Made by a program: the position numbers and the translations under genes | Assembly (NCBI GenBank): GCA_031399065.1 | Contig: JANNOM010000083.1 | Span: forward strand, 4,514-68,513 | DNA: 64,000 nt | Source: JADCRZ01 sp031399065 | GTDB taxonomy: Bacteria; Bacteroidota; Bacteroidia; Chitinophagales; Chitinophagaceae | Direction: 5' to 3' | Shown: one piece after another, positions 5,903 through 14,079 of the stretch | Layout: each line of letters starts with the position of its first letter | How positions within the stretch are numbered: position 1 is the stretch's first letter | The notes under the pieces: model-generated | What the model saw: only the letters and a program-made list of their open reading frames with translations | Databases searched by the model: none | What the model was told of the DNA's origin: nothing

Positions 5903-6070
5903 TTAAATACTCATGCGATGATACTCCGGTCGTGGAATAAGAATGTTCTGCTCATTACCTATACAATCGCTATTGATAAATGTATTTACATACCAATAGC
6001 CACCTTGCAATGAAGGAACGTTATTATGTATAGTAAATCGTTTAAGTCGTAACTGTAGTAGCAATTCCAT
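5903..6070 (-). CDS. 55-residue ORF of unknown function with its own terminator
   Basis: ATG at 6070 follows an A-rich leader, and the stop at 5905-5903 is followed by the strong hairpin at 5852-5886. The peptide starts MELLLQLRLKRFTIHNN, is basic at first, contains one Cys (NSDCIGN) and ends in PRPEYHRMSI. No signal peptide or membrane helix is obvious and I do not recognise a family. It lies between two terminators, immediately upstream of the tRNA array and in the same direction. It could instead be part of a non-coding RNA; the neat fit of stop codon and terminator favours a real transcription unit. Confidence 0.45.
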   Translation of the reverse strand: MELLLQLRLKRFTIHNNVPSLQGGYWYVNTFINSDCIGNEQNILIPRPEYHRMSI

Positions 6071-6094
6071 TTTTTTAATATAATAATGATTAAA

Positions 6095-6122
6095 AATAAA
6101 AAACCCCGCTTTGTGGGCGGGG
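6095..6122 (-). terminator. Terminator after the 29-aa ORF
   Basis: Stem CCCCGC / GCGGGG (6104-6109 and 6117-6122) followed on the minus strand by a T-rich run. It is 31 bases past the stop of the 29-residue ORF. Confidence 0.8.
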
Positions 6123-6152
6123 CTTGTATTTCAGCGATTTCGTTTATTCAAC

Positions 6153-6242
6153 TTATTGCAGCACTACATGCCCCGGAACTGGATCGCAGCCTTTTGAGCT
6201 AAACCAATTCACTGTGATAATATGTTGTTCTATTCGTTGCAT
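6153..6242 (-). CDS. 29-residue ORF of unknown function between promoter-like and terminator sequences
   Basis: ATG at 6242, stop at 6155-6153, then the terminator at 6095-6122. Upstream on the minus strand is CATCTTTG (6264-6271), close to the Bacteroidota -7 consensus TAnnTTTG. The peptide runs MQRIEQHIITVNW, then a segment with SSKGCDPVPG and a hydrophobic end HVVLQ. One Cys, no leader. The unit promoter-like box / short ORF / terminator is compact and repeated in outline by the 55-residue ORF next to it. Function unknown; a small RNA is the alternative. Confidence 0.4.
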   Translation of the reverse strand: MQRIEQHIITVNWFSSKGCDPVPGHVVLQ

Positions 6243-6368
6243 GTATATTATTTGTTTGCGATGCAAAGATGACAATCTTTTTTTGATATTACCAAATAAT
6301 CAATGAATATTTTTAAATAAATTAAATAGACTAGGTGCTGATATTTATGTGCGTTTTCGATATCAAGC

Positions 6369-6714
6369 CTAAATGATTACTTCTTTATTGTATTTGTTTC
6401 GGTATTCCAACGGCGACATCCCTGTAATTTTTCTGAAGACCTCACGAAATGCCTTTACATCCGAAATATCCTACTTCATAACGAACTTCGTTTACCGTTT
6501 TATGACTGCTTTCAAACGCCTTTTTTGCCGCCTTAATTTTTACTCTTTGTAAATATTCGACAGGCGTATTGCCGGTTGCTTTAATAAATCTTCTGTCAAA
6601 ACTTCTTCTGCCAACAGAAAATTTAGATGACAATTCCTCAATAGAAAATTTCTCGTGCAGTTTACTTTCAATAAAAGCCTGTGCCTTCTTTACTACGTCA
6701 GTTGCTGGCCACCG
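6369..6714 (-). pseudogene. AraC/GlxA-type regulator, C-terminal remnant with frameshift
   Basis: Reading begins in TDVVKKAQAFIESKL, continues through an AraC DNA-binding domain (EELSSKFSVGRRSFDRRFIK, NTPVEYLQRVKIKAAKKAFE), then breaks near 6464-6466 in GGATATTTCGG. Removing one T restores the expected GYSDVKAFREVFRKITG and MSPLEYRNKYN to the stop at 6371-6369. The N-terminal regulatory domain is entirely missing. The left part overlaps the end of the truncated RhuM gene, so the break point is a deletion joint. Confidence 0.85.
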
Positions 6715-7409
6715 AAGGTCTGGTAAATGGCGGCGAGCGATCCCTGAAATGATTCGTCTTTTTCGTTTCCGAACAGGCTGCTCCCCCCGAACTTTTCCCG
6801 AAGGCCCTGAATCGCATTCATCGCTTCCTCGTAGTTGATCTGGAATAATTCCCGGGAAGTGGTAGCCCCGATTTCCAGCGCCTGGTGATCATACTTATCC
6901 AATACATCCAACGCATAGGTATAATCCGTGATTACTTTCAGCAGGCCGGTCGCCTCGTTGTAACTCAGCGGCTGCTTCTTCACTACATTCGCGAGCAGCT
7001 TCACCGTCTGTTTCAGCTGGACAAATTGCTCATTTTGTTCCTGAATCCGCTTTTCATTGATAGAAAATCCCTTCACCAAATAATCTTTTAGCACTTTATT
7101 CGCCCAGATACGGAATTGAGTACCACAAGTTGATTTTACCCGGTATCCAACTGAAATAATAACATCCAGGCTATAAGCCACGACCGGCCTGTCGGAATTA
7201 GCAATTTGCAAAAAATGCAAATTGCTTTTTTCGTCGAGTTCACCTTCTTCAAAAATATTTTTTATATGCCTGGAAATTACTGACACGCTTCTTCCAAATA
7301 ACTGAACCATTTGAGCCTGGCTTAACCAAACGGTATCATTTTCCAGCTTAACGTCGATGATTGTTCCCCCATCCTGGGCCTGATATATGATAATTTCTCC
7401 TGTTTGCAT
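6693..7409 (-). CDS. RhuM-family (Fic-linked) protein, truncated by deletion
   Basis: 238 residues with the typical RhuM start (IIIYQAQDGG, DTVWLSQAQMVQLFGRS), the central YSLDVIISVGYRVKST and FRIWANKVLKDYLVKGF, and the linker EATGLLKVITDYTYALDVLDKYDHQ. In full-length relatives the phrase SSLFGNEKDESFQ...IYQTFGG leads into a Fic/Doc domain ending in a HxFxDGNKR motif. Here the protein stops four residues after FGG (QQLT) and the Fic domain is absent. RhuM proteins are found on genomic islands. The truncated product may still fold as the N-terminal DNA-binding-like part, but loss of function is likely. Confidence 0.85.
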   Translation of the reverse strand: MQTGEIIIYQAQDGGTIIDVKLENDTVWLSQAQMVQLFGRSVSVISRHIKNIFEEGELDEKSNLHFLQIANSDRPVVAYSLDVIISVGYRVKSTCGTQFRIWANKVLKDYLVKGFSINEKRIQEQNEQFVQLKQTVKLLANVVKKQPLSYNEATGLLKVITDYTYALDVLDKYDHQALEIGATTSRELFQINYEEAMNAIQGLREKFGGSSLFGNEKDESFQGSLAAIYQTFGGQQLT

Positions 7410-7461
7410 AAAGAAAGAAAGACCTGAATTCAGCTATTTGTACTGATTTCAGATCTTCTTG

Positions 7462-7534
7462 TGGTGTGGGCCGGGGTTGAACCGGCGACACATGGATTTT
7501 CAGTCCATTGCTCTACCAACTGAGCTACCGCACC
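7462..7534 (-). tRNA. tRNA-Phe (GAA), housekeeping type
   Basis: Canonical body: D stem GCTC/GAGC, anticodon arm ATGGA-CTGAAAA-TCCAT, T arm GCCGG-TTCAACC-CCGGC, discriminator A. The acceptor GGTGCGG/CCACACC has one C-A mismatch at the fifth pair. Its 3' end points at the RhuM/AraC scar and the tRNA array, the arrangement expected when a tRNA gene is an integration site. Confidence 0.93.
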
Positions 7535-7585
7535 GTTTGTTGGGGGAGCAAAAATAGGAGTTTTGAATTAAACCCTGAAAAAAAC

Positions 7586-9871
7586 TTACATCCCGTATTG
7601 ACTTAAAAACTTGATACGCATGATCTTCAATTGTTCCCAGTTATAATTGCCTTCACTAAGTTCCTGCTGCGCCACCTGCAGACTGCTGGTCTCACAGCTT
7701 TTGAAGTACTCAAGGATCTCTTCGCGTTCGTATTCGTCTACCATTTCATCGATAGCGTAATCGAGGTTTAGCTTGGTGCCGCTGGCAGCGATGGTTTCCA
7801 TCTCTTCGAGGAGGGCGTCGAGGCGCAGATCCTTGTTCTTGGCGATGGTTTCGAGGGGGATCTTTTTATCTGTCTGCTGTATGATGTATACTTTAAGTCC
7901 GCTTTTGTTGACAACGCTTTTCATAACGAAATCATCGGGCCGTTCTATATTGTTTTCTTCCACGTAAGTAGCAATCAGATCCACGAAGGGTTTGCCGTAG
8001 CGCAGGGATTTGCCTTTGCTTACGCCCTGGCATTTTTCCAGTTCTTCGGTGGTAGTGGGGTACATCGTAGCCATGTCCTGCAAAGAGGTTTCCAGGAAGA
8101 TGACGAAGGGAGGTAACTTACGTTTCTTAGCTTCCTGCTGACGCAGTTCTTTCAGCATTTCAAAGAGCTTCTCATCCGTTACCGCGGTGCCGCCGTTTTC
8201 GGACGGATTCTCATCGTCGTCCTCGGCGTTTGCGTCTTCGAAGAGGTTGTTCATCACTATCATGAAAGAAACAGGTTTCTTGAGAAACTTTTCTCCTTTG
8301 GAAGTCAGTTTAAGTACGCCATATTCTTCTATGTCTTTTTGTAAAATGCCTTCAAGCAGCAACTGACGGATGAGCGAGTTCCAGAAGTGTTCGGCTTCGC
8401 TTTTACCGATACCGAATTCGGCCAGTTTTTCGTGGCGGTACATCTGTATCTGGGGGGTCAGTTTGCCTATAATAATATTGATCGCATATTCCGTTGGAAA
8501 GCGCTCGTCGAGGGCCTTCACTGCTTTCAGGGCTTTTACGGCGTTATCTTTGGCTTCTACCCTTTCTTTGGGATGACGGCAGTTATCGCAATTGCCGCAG
8601 TTCTCCTGGGTATAAGGCTCGCCGAAATAGCTCATCAACGTTTTTCTCCGGCAAACGCCGCTTTCTGCATACGCTACGGTTTCCGCGATCAGTTGCGCCC
8701 CTACTTCACGCTCACTTAAGGGTTTGTCACGCATGAGGTGTTCCAGTTTGGAAACGTCTTTATGCGAATAATAAAGAATACACTTGCCTTCCAACCCGTC
8801 GCGGCCGCCGCGGCCGGTTTCCTGGTAATAGTTTTCGATCGATTTCGGAATATTATAGTGTATCACGAAACGAACATCGGGCTTGTCGATGCCCATACCA
8901 AAAGCGATGGTGGCTACTATTACCTGTACATTTTCGTTCAGGAAAAGGTCCTGCCGGTTGGCGCGCAGTTTACTGTCGAGGCCCGCATGGTAGGCAACGG
9001 CTTTAATGCCATTTGCCATCAGCATGTCGGCCAGTTCTTCCGTCGTTTTCCGGTTAAGTGTATATATAATACCGCTTTTGCCTTTATTCTGTAAAATAAA
9101 CCGGACAATATTACGGATGGTGTCTTCTTTGTTAATCTTGGGAAGTATCTCGTAGCTGAGGTTGGGCCTGTTGAAGGACGAAATAAAAATGTTCGGCTCC
9201 CGGAGACCGAGATTTTTTATGATATCGCTCTGTACCTTTGGCGTGGCTGTGGCGGTAAGGGCGATTACAGGTATTTTCTCATTGATAATATCCATCATTT
9301 CCCTCAAACGGCGGTATTCCGGCCGGAAATCATGACCCCATTCCGATATGCAATGGGCTTCATCTACCGCGAAGAAAGAGAGCGGCAGCTCCCTGAAAAA
9401 GTCGAGGTTTTCCTGCTTGGTGAGGGTCTCCGGTGCCACATACAACAGTTTGGTTTTACCGGAGGTAAGATCGCTCTTGACCTGCACGGTTTCCTTTTTT
9501 GTGAGGGTGGAGTTTAAAAAATGGGCGACGTTATCCCGGCTGCTATAGCTTCTTACCAGGTCTACCTGGTTTTTCATCAGTGCTATCAGGGGAGACACCA
9601 CTACGGCTACTCCTTCGCTGATCATGGCGGGTAGCTGGTAGCAAAGGCTTTTTCCCCCGCCGGTAGGCATAATTACGAACGTGTCTTTTCCGCCAAGTAC
9701 AGATTGTATAATTTCTTCCTGCGGGCCCTTGAACCCGTCGAAACCAAACTGATGCTGTAACTGGGCGGAAAGGGTGGAGAGCTCTTTCTTGTTATCTGTC
9801 TTTTTGCCGGTTTTTATCCCGGTCGTTACTTTAGTGGTCGATTTTTTTGTTGTTGCAGTAGCCATTCTCAT
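7586..9871 (-). CDS. recQ: ATP-dependent DNA helicase RecQ
   Basis: 761 residues with, in order, a basic Thr/Lys-rich tail, the helicase core with Walker A (MPTGGGKSLCYQLP), the DEAH box (FAVDEAHCISEWGHDFRPEY), LTATATPKV, the QETGRGGRDG motif VI, the RecQ zinc site (YTQENCGNCDNC preceded by CRRK), a winged helix, and an HRDC-type domain around residues 590-670. It unwinds DNA 3' to 5' in recombination repair and fork restart. The core is standard; the C-terminus is longer than in E. coli RecQ (about 610 residues), as in many Bacteroidota. Start is the first or third codon (MRM). Confidence 0.97.
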   Translation of the reverse strand: MRMATATTKKSTTKVTTGIKTGKKTDNKKELSTLSAQLQHQFGFDGFKGPQEEIIQSVLGGKDTFVIMPTGGGKSLCYQLPAMISEGVAVVVSPLIALMKNQVDLVRSYSSRDNVAHFLNSTLTKKETVQVKSDLTSGKTKLLYVAPETLTKQENLDFFRELPLSFFAVDEAHCISEWGHDFRPEYRRLREMMDIINEKIPVIALTATATPKVQSDIIKNLGLREPNIFISSFNRPNLSYEILPKINKEDTIRNIVRFILQNKGKSGIIYTLNRKTTEELADMLMANGIKAVAYHAGLDSKLRANRQDLFLNENVQVIVATIAFGMGIDKPDVRFVIHYNIPKSIENYYQETGRGGRDGLEGKCILYYSHKDVSKLEHLMRDKPLSEREVGAQLIAETVAYAESGVCRRKTLMSYFGEPYTQENCGNCDNCRHPKERVEAKDNAVKALKAVKALDERFPTEYAINIIIGKLTPQIQMYRHEKLAEFGIGKSEAEHFWNSLIRQLLLEGILQKDIEEYGVLKLTSKGEKFLKKPVSFMIVMNNLFEDANAEDDDENPSENGGTAVTDEKLFEMLKELRQQEAKKRKLPPFVIFLETSLQDMATMYPTTTEELEKCQGVSKGKSLRYGKPFVDLIATYVEENNIERPDDFVMKSVVNKSGLKVYIIQQTDKKIPLETIAKNKDLRLDALLEEMETIAASGTKLNLDYAIDEMVDEYEREEILEYFKSCETSSLQVAQQELSEGNYNWEQLKIMRIKFLSQYGM

Positions 9872-10004
9872 ATATTTTCAATCTCACGATTTAAAAAGGT
9901 GTTTTATAGGGTCAGCGAAGCTACAAAAAAACAATGGGGGAACCAAAGAGAATGTGGAGGGTGACTTACCCGGCCGCACTGCCCTTAGATTCGCCGTAAT
10001 CCCC

Positions 10005-10012
10005 TACTTTTG
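10005..10012 (+). promoter_or_regulatory. TAnnTTTG -7 element of kdsD
   Basis: TACTTTTG lies 10 bases before the kdsD ATG, matching the Bacteroidota housekeeping -7 consensus. It implies a very short leader and supports the start at 10023. Confidence 0.65.
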
Positions 10013-10022
10013 CGCTGCACGC

Positions 10023-10988
10023 ATGGAAAAAAAAGACATTTACGGGATCGCCGTCAGCACCATCGACACCGAAGCTGCATCGGTGGCCTCCCTGCGTAAT
10101 TATATAGGCGACGATTTTTTAAAAGCGGTACAAGCCGTTTTTGATTGTAAGGGCAGACTGGTAGTGAGCGGTATCGGCAAGAGTGCTATTATTGCCCAGA
10201 AAATAGTGGCTACGCTCAATTCTACCGGCACTCCGGCTTTATATATGCACGCTGCGGATGCTATTCATGGCGACCTGGGAATGATACGTGAGGAAGATAC
10301 CGTACTGGTGATCAGCAAAAGCGGCAGCAGCCCGGAAATAAAAGTGCTGTTGCCATTGGTTAAAAGCTTTGGAAATACATTAATAGGAATGGTGGGCAAT
10401 ATGGAATCGTTCCTGGCTAGGAATGCGGATTTCGTACTGAATACGACGGTATCCAAAGAAGCTTGTCCCAATAACCTGGCCCCCACCAGCAGTACTACCG
10501 CACAAATGGTAATGGGCGACACACTTGCCGTATGCCTGATGGAGCTACGGGGCTTTTCGGGAGATGATTTCGCCAAATTTCATCCGGGTGGTATGCTGGG
10601 TAAACAGTTGTACCTAAGGGTACGCGACCTGTTTATAGACAACGAGAAGCCGGCCGTTAAAGCAGATGATACCCTGAAAGATGTGATCCTGGAAATGACG
10701 CGTACCCGGCTGGGCGCTACCGCCGTGGTAAACGATGAACAGGAGCTGGTGGGTTTTATTACTGATGGCGACCTGCGAAGAATGCTGCAAAAAAATGTAT
10801 CCATCGACGTTATTAGGGCTAAAGATATTATGACCGTTCATCCTAAAACCATACATCCGGACGAGCTGGCCGTGCAGGCACTCGATCTGTTGCGCAGTCA
10901 CAGTATCACGCACCTGGTGGTGGCGGAGGGAACAAAGTATTCCGGTATTTTGCATTTGCATGATCTTATTAAAGAAGGTTTGATCTGA
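10023..10988 (+). CDS. kdsD: Arabinose-5-phosphate isomerase (KdsD/KpsF)
   Basis: 321 residues: a SIS sugar-isomerase domain (SGIGKSAIIAQKIV, HAADAIHGDLGMI, VISKSGSSPEI), the family phrase KFHPGGMLGKQL, then two CBS domains (about residues 205-320). It converts ribulose-5-phosphate to arabinose-5-phosphate, the first step of Kdo synthesis for lipopolysaccharide. The reading frame is open further upstream to 9774, but that part overlaps recQ; the ATG at 10023 gives the normal family length and has a promoter element just before it. It is followed after 18 bases by a GDP-mannose pathway gene, so both probably feed surface polysaccharide synthesis. Confidence 0.95.
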   Translation: MEKKDIYGIAVSTIDTEAASVASLRNYIGDDFLKAVQAVFDCKGRLVVSGIGKSAIIAQKIVATLNSTGTPALYMHAADAIHGDLGMIREEDTVLVISKSGSSPEIKVLLPLVKSFGNTLIGMVGNMESFLARNADFVLNTTVSKEACPNNLAPTSSTTAQMVMGDTLAVCLMELRGFSGDDFAKFHPGGMLGKQLYLRVRDLFIDNEKPAVKADDTLKDVILEMTRTRLGATAVVNDEQELVGFITDGDLRRMLQKNVSIDVIRAKDIMTVHPKTIHPDELAVQALDLLRSHSITHLVVAEGTKYSGILHLHDLIKEGLI

Positions 10989-11006
10989 GATGAATAAAAA
11001 CAAATT

Positions 11007-12089
11007 ATGAATAAACATCATTATGTAGCCATTATGGCCGGCGGCATCGGCAGCCGCTTCTGGCCAATGAGCCGTACCGGGTATCCCAAACAGTTCCTGG
11101 ATATTCTCAAAACCGGTAAAACACTTATCCAGTGGACCTTCGACCGCTTCGCTGAATTTATTCCCAGAGAGAACATCTTTATAGTTACCTCACAGGAGTA
11201 TGCAGACATTGTGAAGGAGCAGTTGCCCGATGTAGTACATGACAATATATTAGGTGAACCCTCCCGCAAAAATACGGCCCCCTGCGTCGCTTATATATCA
11301 TTCAAACTGTTGCAGAAAGATCCGCTGGCTTCACTGATAGTGGCCCCTTCCGATCACCTGATACTGGATACCACTGCTTTTAAAAAAGTATGTGTGGAAG
11401 CCCTGAGCTTCGTAAACAAGCACAATGCGTTTATAACCCTGGGCATAAAACCAACCCACCCCAATACCGGGTATGGCTATATCCAGTACGAGCAGCAGGG
11501 TGTGTCCGATAATGTGTATGCCGTTAAAACGTTTACCGAAAAGCCCAATGCAGAACTGGCAAAGACCTTTCTGGCAAGCGGCGACTTCCTATGGAACGCA
11601 GGTATTTTTGTGTGGCAGGTAAAGAACATAATAGTAGCTTTCGAAAAATACCTTCCTGAAATGTATGAGGTGTTCTCTGCAGAAAAAGAAAAATTCAATA
11701 CGGAGGAAGAAATATCTGTCCTGCAGCAGATATACCCGCAGTGTACCAATATCTCTATCGATTTCGGTATTATGGAAAAGGCGGATAATGTTTACGTAAT
11801 TCCTTCCTCCTTCGGATGGAGCGACCTGGGTACCTGGAACAGTGCTTATGATAACCTGGAAAAAGACAAAGAAGGCAATGCGGTGGCAGGCGATCAGGTT
11901 ATTTTGATCGACTCGCATAACTGTATGGTGCATAAATCATCTGATAAGCTCATCATGCTGCAGGGCATGGAAGATTTTATAGTGGTGGATACCAAAGACG
12001 TGCTGATGGTATGTAAAAAAGATAAAGAGCAGGACATTAAAGAATATGTAGCAGAAGTAAAAAAGACAGCGGGTGACAAATTTATTTAA
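11007..12089 (+). CDS. Mannose-1-phosphate guanylyltransferase
   Basis: 360 residues with the nucleotidyltransferase signature MAGGIGSRFWPMSRTGYPKQ at the N-terminus, followed by KNTAPCVAY, APSDHLI, FTEKP and GDFLWNAGIFVW, all typical of ManC/CpsB enzymes that make GDP-mannose from GTP and mannose-1-phosphate. The C-terminal phosphomannose isomerase domain of bifunctional ManC is absent; only a short left-handed-helix end is present. It lies 18 bases after kdsD on the same strand. Confidence 0.93.
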   Translation: MNKHHYVAIMAGGIGSRFWPMSRTGYPKQFLDILKTGKTLIQWTFDRFAEFIPRENIFIVTSQEYADIVKEQLPDVVHDNILGEPSRKNTAPCVAYISFKLLQKDPLASLIVAPSDHLILDTTAFKKVCVEALSFVNKHNAFITLGIKPTHPNTGYGYIQYEQQGVSDNVYAVKTFTEKPNAELAKTFLASGDFLWNAGIFVWQVKNIIVAFEKYLPEMYEVFSAEKEKFNTEEEISVLQQIYPQCTNISIDFGIMEKADNVYVIPSSFGWSDLGTWNSAYDNLEKDKEGNAVAGDQVILIDSHNCMVHKSSDKLIMLQGMEDFIVVDTKDVLMVCKKDKEQDIKEYVAEVKKTAGDKFI

Positions 12090-12242
12090 TAATTAACAGA
12101 TATAAACTTAATAGAGAAGAGCAAACGAACGGATACTCCGCAAACTCCACAACGACCCGATCATACAGTGTATCATAGAAAATTTTAACGTAAAGATTAT
12201 ACCCATCAATCAAACCGATATATCCGGCTAAGTGCTTTTGTT

Positions 12243-12250
12243 TATATTTG
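12243..12250 (+). promoter_or_regulatory. TAnnTTTG -7 element of the OsmC gene
   Basis: TATATTTG lies 22 bases before the ATG at 12273 in an otherwise empty gap of about 180 bases. Confidence 0.6.
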
Positions 12251-12272
12251 CTAACACTTAAAAATCAATACT

Positions 12273-12683
12273 ATGGCACGTAATGCAACAGCCGTTTGGA
12301 ACGGATCGGGTAAAGAAGGCAGTGGTCATATCACTACCGCCAGCACTGTGCTGGATAAAACACAATATTCTTTTAAGTCACGTTTCGAAGAAGGGGTGGG
12401 TACCAACCCGGAAGAACTGGTAGCCGCCGCTCACGCGGGCTGTTTTACTATGAAGCTCACGTTTGTACTGGGCGAAGCCGGCTTTACTCCGGATGAACTG
12501 GAAACGAAATGCGAAATTAGTTTCGTTAATGGTGTTATCACAAAATCGCACCTGGTATTAAAAGCCAAAATACCGGGGATCAGTCAGGAGCAATTTGATA
12601 CCGCCGCGGCAGATGCCAAGGCCAACTGTCCTATTTCCAAGCTGCTGAATACTGAAATTTCTCTCGACGCTTCGCTGGTATAA
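12273..12683 (+). CDS. OsmC-family peroxiredoxin
   Basis: 136 residues, the normal OsmC length. The two reactive cysteines are in AAAHAGCFTMKL (Cys57) and ANCPISKLL (Cys119), and the opening ATAVWNGSGKEGSGHI is typical. These proteins reduce organic hydroperoxides with thiol or dihydrolipoamide-linked electrons. It is a single gene with its own promoter element and a strong terminator. Confidence 0.95.
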   Translation: MARNATAVWNGSGKEGSGHITTASTVLDKTQYSFKSRFEEGVGTNPEELVAAAHAGCFTMKLTFVLGEAGFTPDELETKCEISFVNGVITKSHLVLKAKIPGISQEQFDTAAADAKANCPISKLLNTEISLDASLV

Positions 12684-12710
12684 ACGACCCGGCACTGCAA
12701 TATATACAAC

Positions 12711-12750
12711 GGGCACATCTTTTTTCGCATTGCGTAAATAAGATGTGCCC
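12711..12750 (+). terminator. Terminator after the OsmC gene
   Basis: GGGCACATCTT (12711-12721) pairs with AAGATGTGCCC (12740-12750), then GTTTATTT. Confidence 0.85.
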
Positions 12751-12770
12751 GTTTATTTGATCTTTGCGAT

Positions 12771-14030
12771 ATGTCGTCACCCCTTACAAAGTCTCCCTGG
12801 CAACAGGTACGCAGTGCATTTAACACGCTCCATCTGTGGCTGGGTATAGGAAGCGGTGTTATCCTTTTCGTGGTATGCCTTACCGGTACTACCTACACTT
12901 TTTTTACAGAAATTGAGGAAATGAGAACGCCGCACCGGTATAAGGTAGCCGTTCCTGAAGGGGCGGCAAGACTGCCGGTAGACGAAGTGGTGGATAAAAT
13001 AAAAACACAGGTGAGGGGTAAGCTGCTGTTTATTAATATACCGGCATTGCCCGAACGTACCTATCAGGTGAGCATACTGAAAGAAACCAAAAAAAGTACC
13101 GCAAAAAAAGAGTCAACGGAGCGGGAGAACAATCGTAAGGCAGCACCAAAGCAAAAAGAAAGCAGGAGCCCCAGGGGCACTATTTATTTTATTAATCCTT
13201 ACACCGGCGCAGTGATAGATACAGCCGACAACGGATCGCCTTTTTTCCTGGGCGTATTCCGTATGCACAGATGGCTGTTGCTGGACCAGGAAATTGGCCG
13301 CCCCATCGTAGGCTGTGCCACCCTCATCTTCGTTTTCCTGATCATCAGCGGGCTTGTGATATGGGTACCGAGGAGAGCGAAAAGCTGGAAGCAGGGCCTG
13401 AAAATTAAATGGAGCGGCAACTGGAAAAGAGTGAACCATGATCTGCATAATGCGTTGGGCTTTTATGCCTCCTTGCTGCTGCTGGTAATGGCCCTTACCG
13501 GGTTAACCTGGTCGTTCGAGTGGTACAAAACCGGGCTCAACAAACTACTGGGAGCTCCCGGTACCGCCCGTAGCGAGAAACCCCTTACATCATCCATTCC
13601 ACCGGCGGATAGTGTGTACGGTATATTGCCAGTTTCCGTGTATGTGAAGCAGGCGGATGCCTTGCTACCTTATGAAGGCAACCTGGTGATTAACCTGGCC
13701 GCAAACGACTCCGGCACGGTATCGCTCACTAAAACGCATGTCGGCTTTTTTGCGCCGGTAGCGGGTGATAAAATACAATTCGACCAGTACAGCGGCCGGC
13801 CGCTGAAAGTGGATGTTTTTAAAAACAAACCGTTTGGCCAGCGTATAGCCGGCTCCTTCCGGGCACTGCATGTGGGCAATGTATATGGCATGTTCACGAA
13901 GATCCTGTACTTTATAGCCTGCCTGATCGCTACCAGTCTGCCGGTAACCGGCACTATTATCTGGATCAATAAACTGAAAGCCAAAAGAAAGCGTAACACC
14001 GGTGCCATTTTATCGAAGTACCGGAAATAA
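12771..14030 (+). CDS. PepSY-associated transmembrane protein
   Basis: 419 residues. The N-terminal LHLWLGIGSGVILFVVCLTGTTY is the first membrane helix of PepSY_TM proteins. A periplasmic segment rich in Lys/Glu and Arg (about 100-140) follows, then FRMHRWLLLD, further helices near residues 178-200 and 225-250 (LHNALGFYASLLLLVMALTG), a second periplasmic domain, and a last helix (AGSFRALHVGNVYG leading into a membrane span). Relatives often accompany siderophore or TonB-dependent iron uptake and some are ferric reductases. No iron gene is adjacent here, so the substrate is open. Confidence 0.88.
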   Translation: MSSPLTKSPWQQVRSAFNTLHLWLGIGSGVILFVVCLTGTTYTFFTEIEEMRTPHRYKVAVPEGAARLPVDEVVDKIKTQVRGKLLFINIPALPERTYQVSILKETKKSTAKKESTERENNRKAAPKQKESRSPRGTIYFINPYTGAVIDTADNGSPFFLGVFRMHRWLLLDQEIGRPIVGCATLIFVFLIISGLVIWVPRRAKSWKQGLKIKWSGNWKRVNHDLHNALGFYASLLLLVMALTGLTWSFEWYKTGLNKLLGAPGTARSEKPLTSSIPPADSVYGILPVSVYVKQADALLPYEGNLVINLAANDSGTVSLTKTHVGFFAPVAGDKIQFDQYSGRPLKVDVFKNKPFGQRIAGSFRALHVGNVYGMFTKILYFIACLIATSLPVTGTIIWINKLKAKRKRNTGAILSKYRK

Positions 14031-14057
14031 AAAAGAGGCTCTGTAGAAACCTCTTTT
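14031..14057. terminator. Bidirectional terminator
   Basis: AAAAGAGG (14031-14038) pairs with CCTCTTTT (14050-14057) between the convergent PepSY and Nfu genes. Confidence 0.85.
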
Positions 14058-14079
14058 ATCTAATAAGTATTTTACCTGT

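Noticed and set aside
6124..6306. 60-residue plus-strand ORF
   Set aside because: It is antisense to the 29-residue minus-strand ORF and starts within the latter's terminator region.
3948..7461. Duplicate of the tRNA-Phe 3' end that would mark an att site
   Set aside because: I looked for the T-arm/acceptor sequence of 7462-7534 in this stretch and found no second copy.
9774..10022. N-terminal extension of kdsD
   Set aside because: It overlaps recQ on the other strand, adds about 80 residues not found in the family, and a promoter box lies just before the ATG at 10023.
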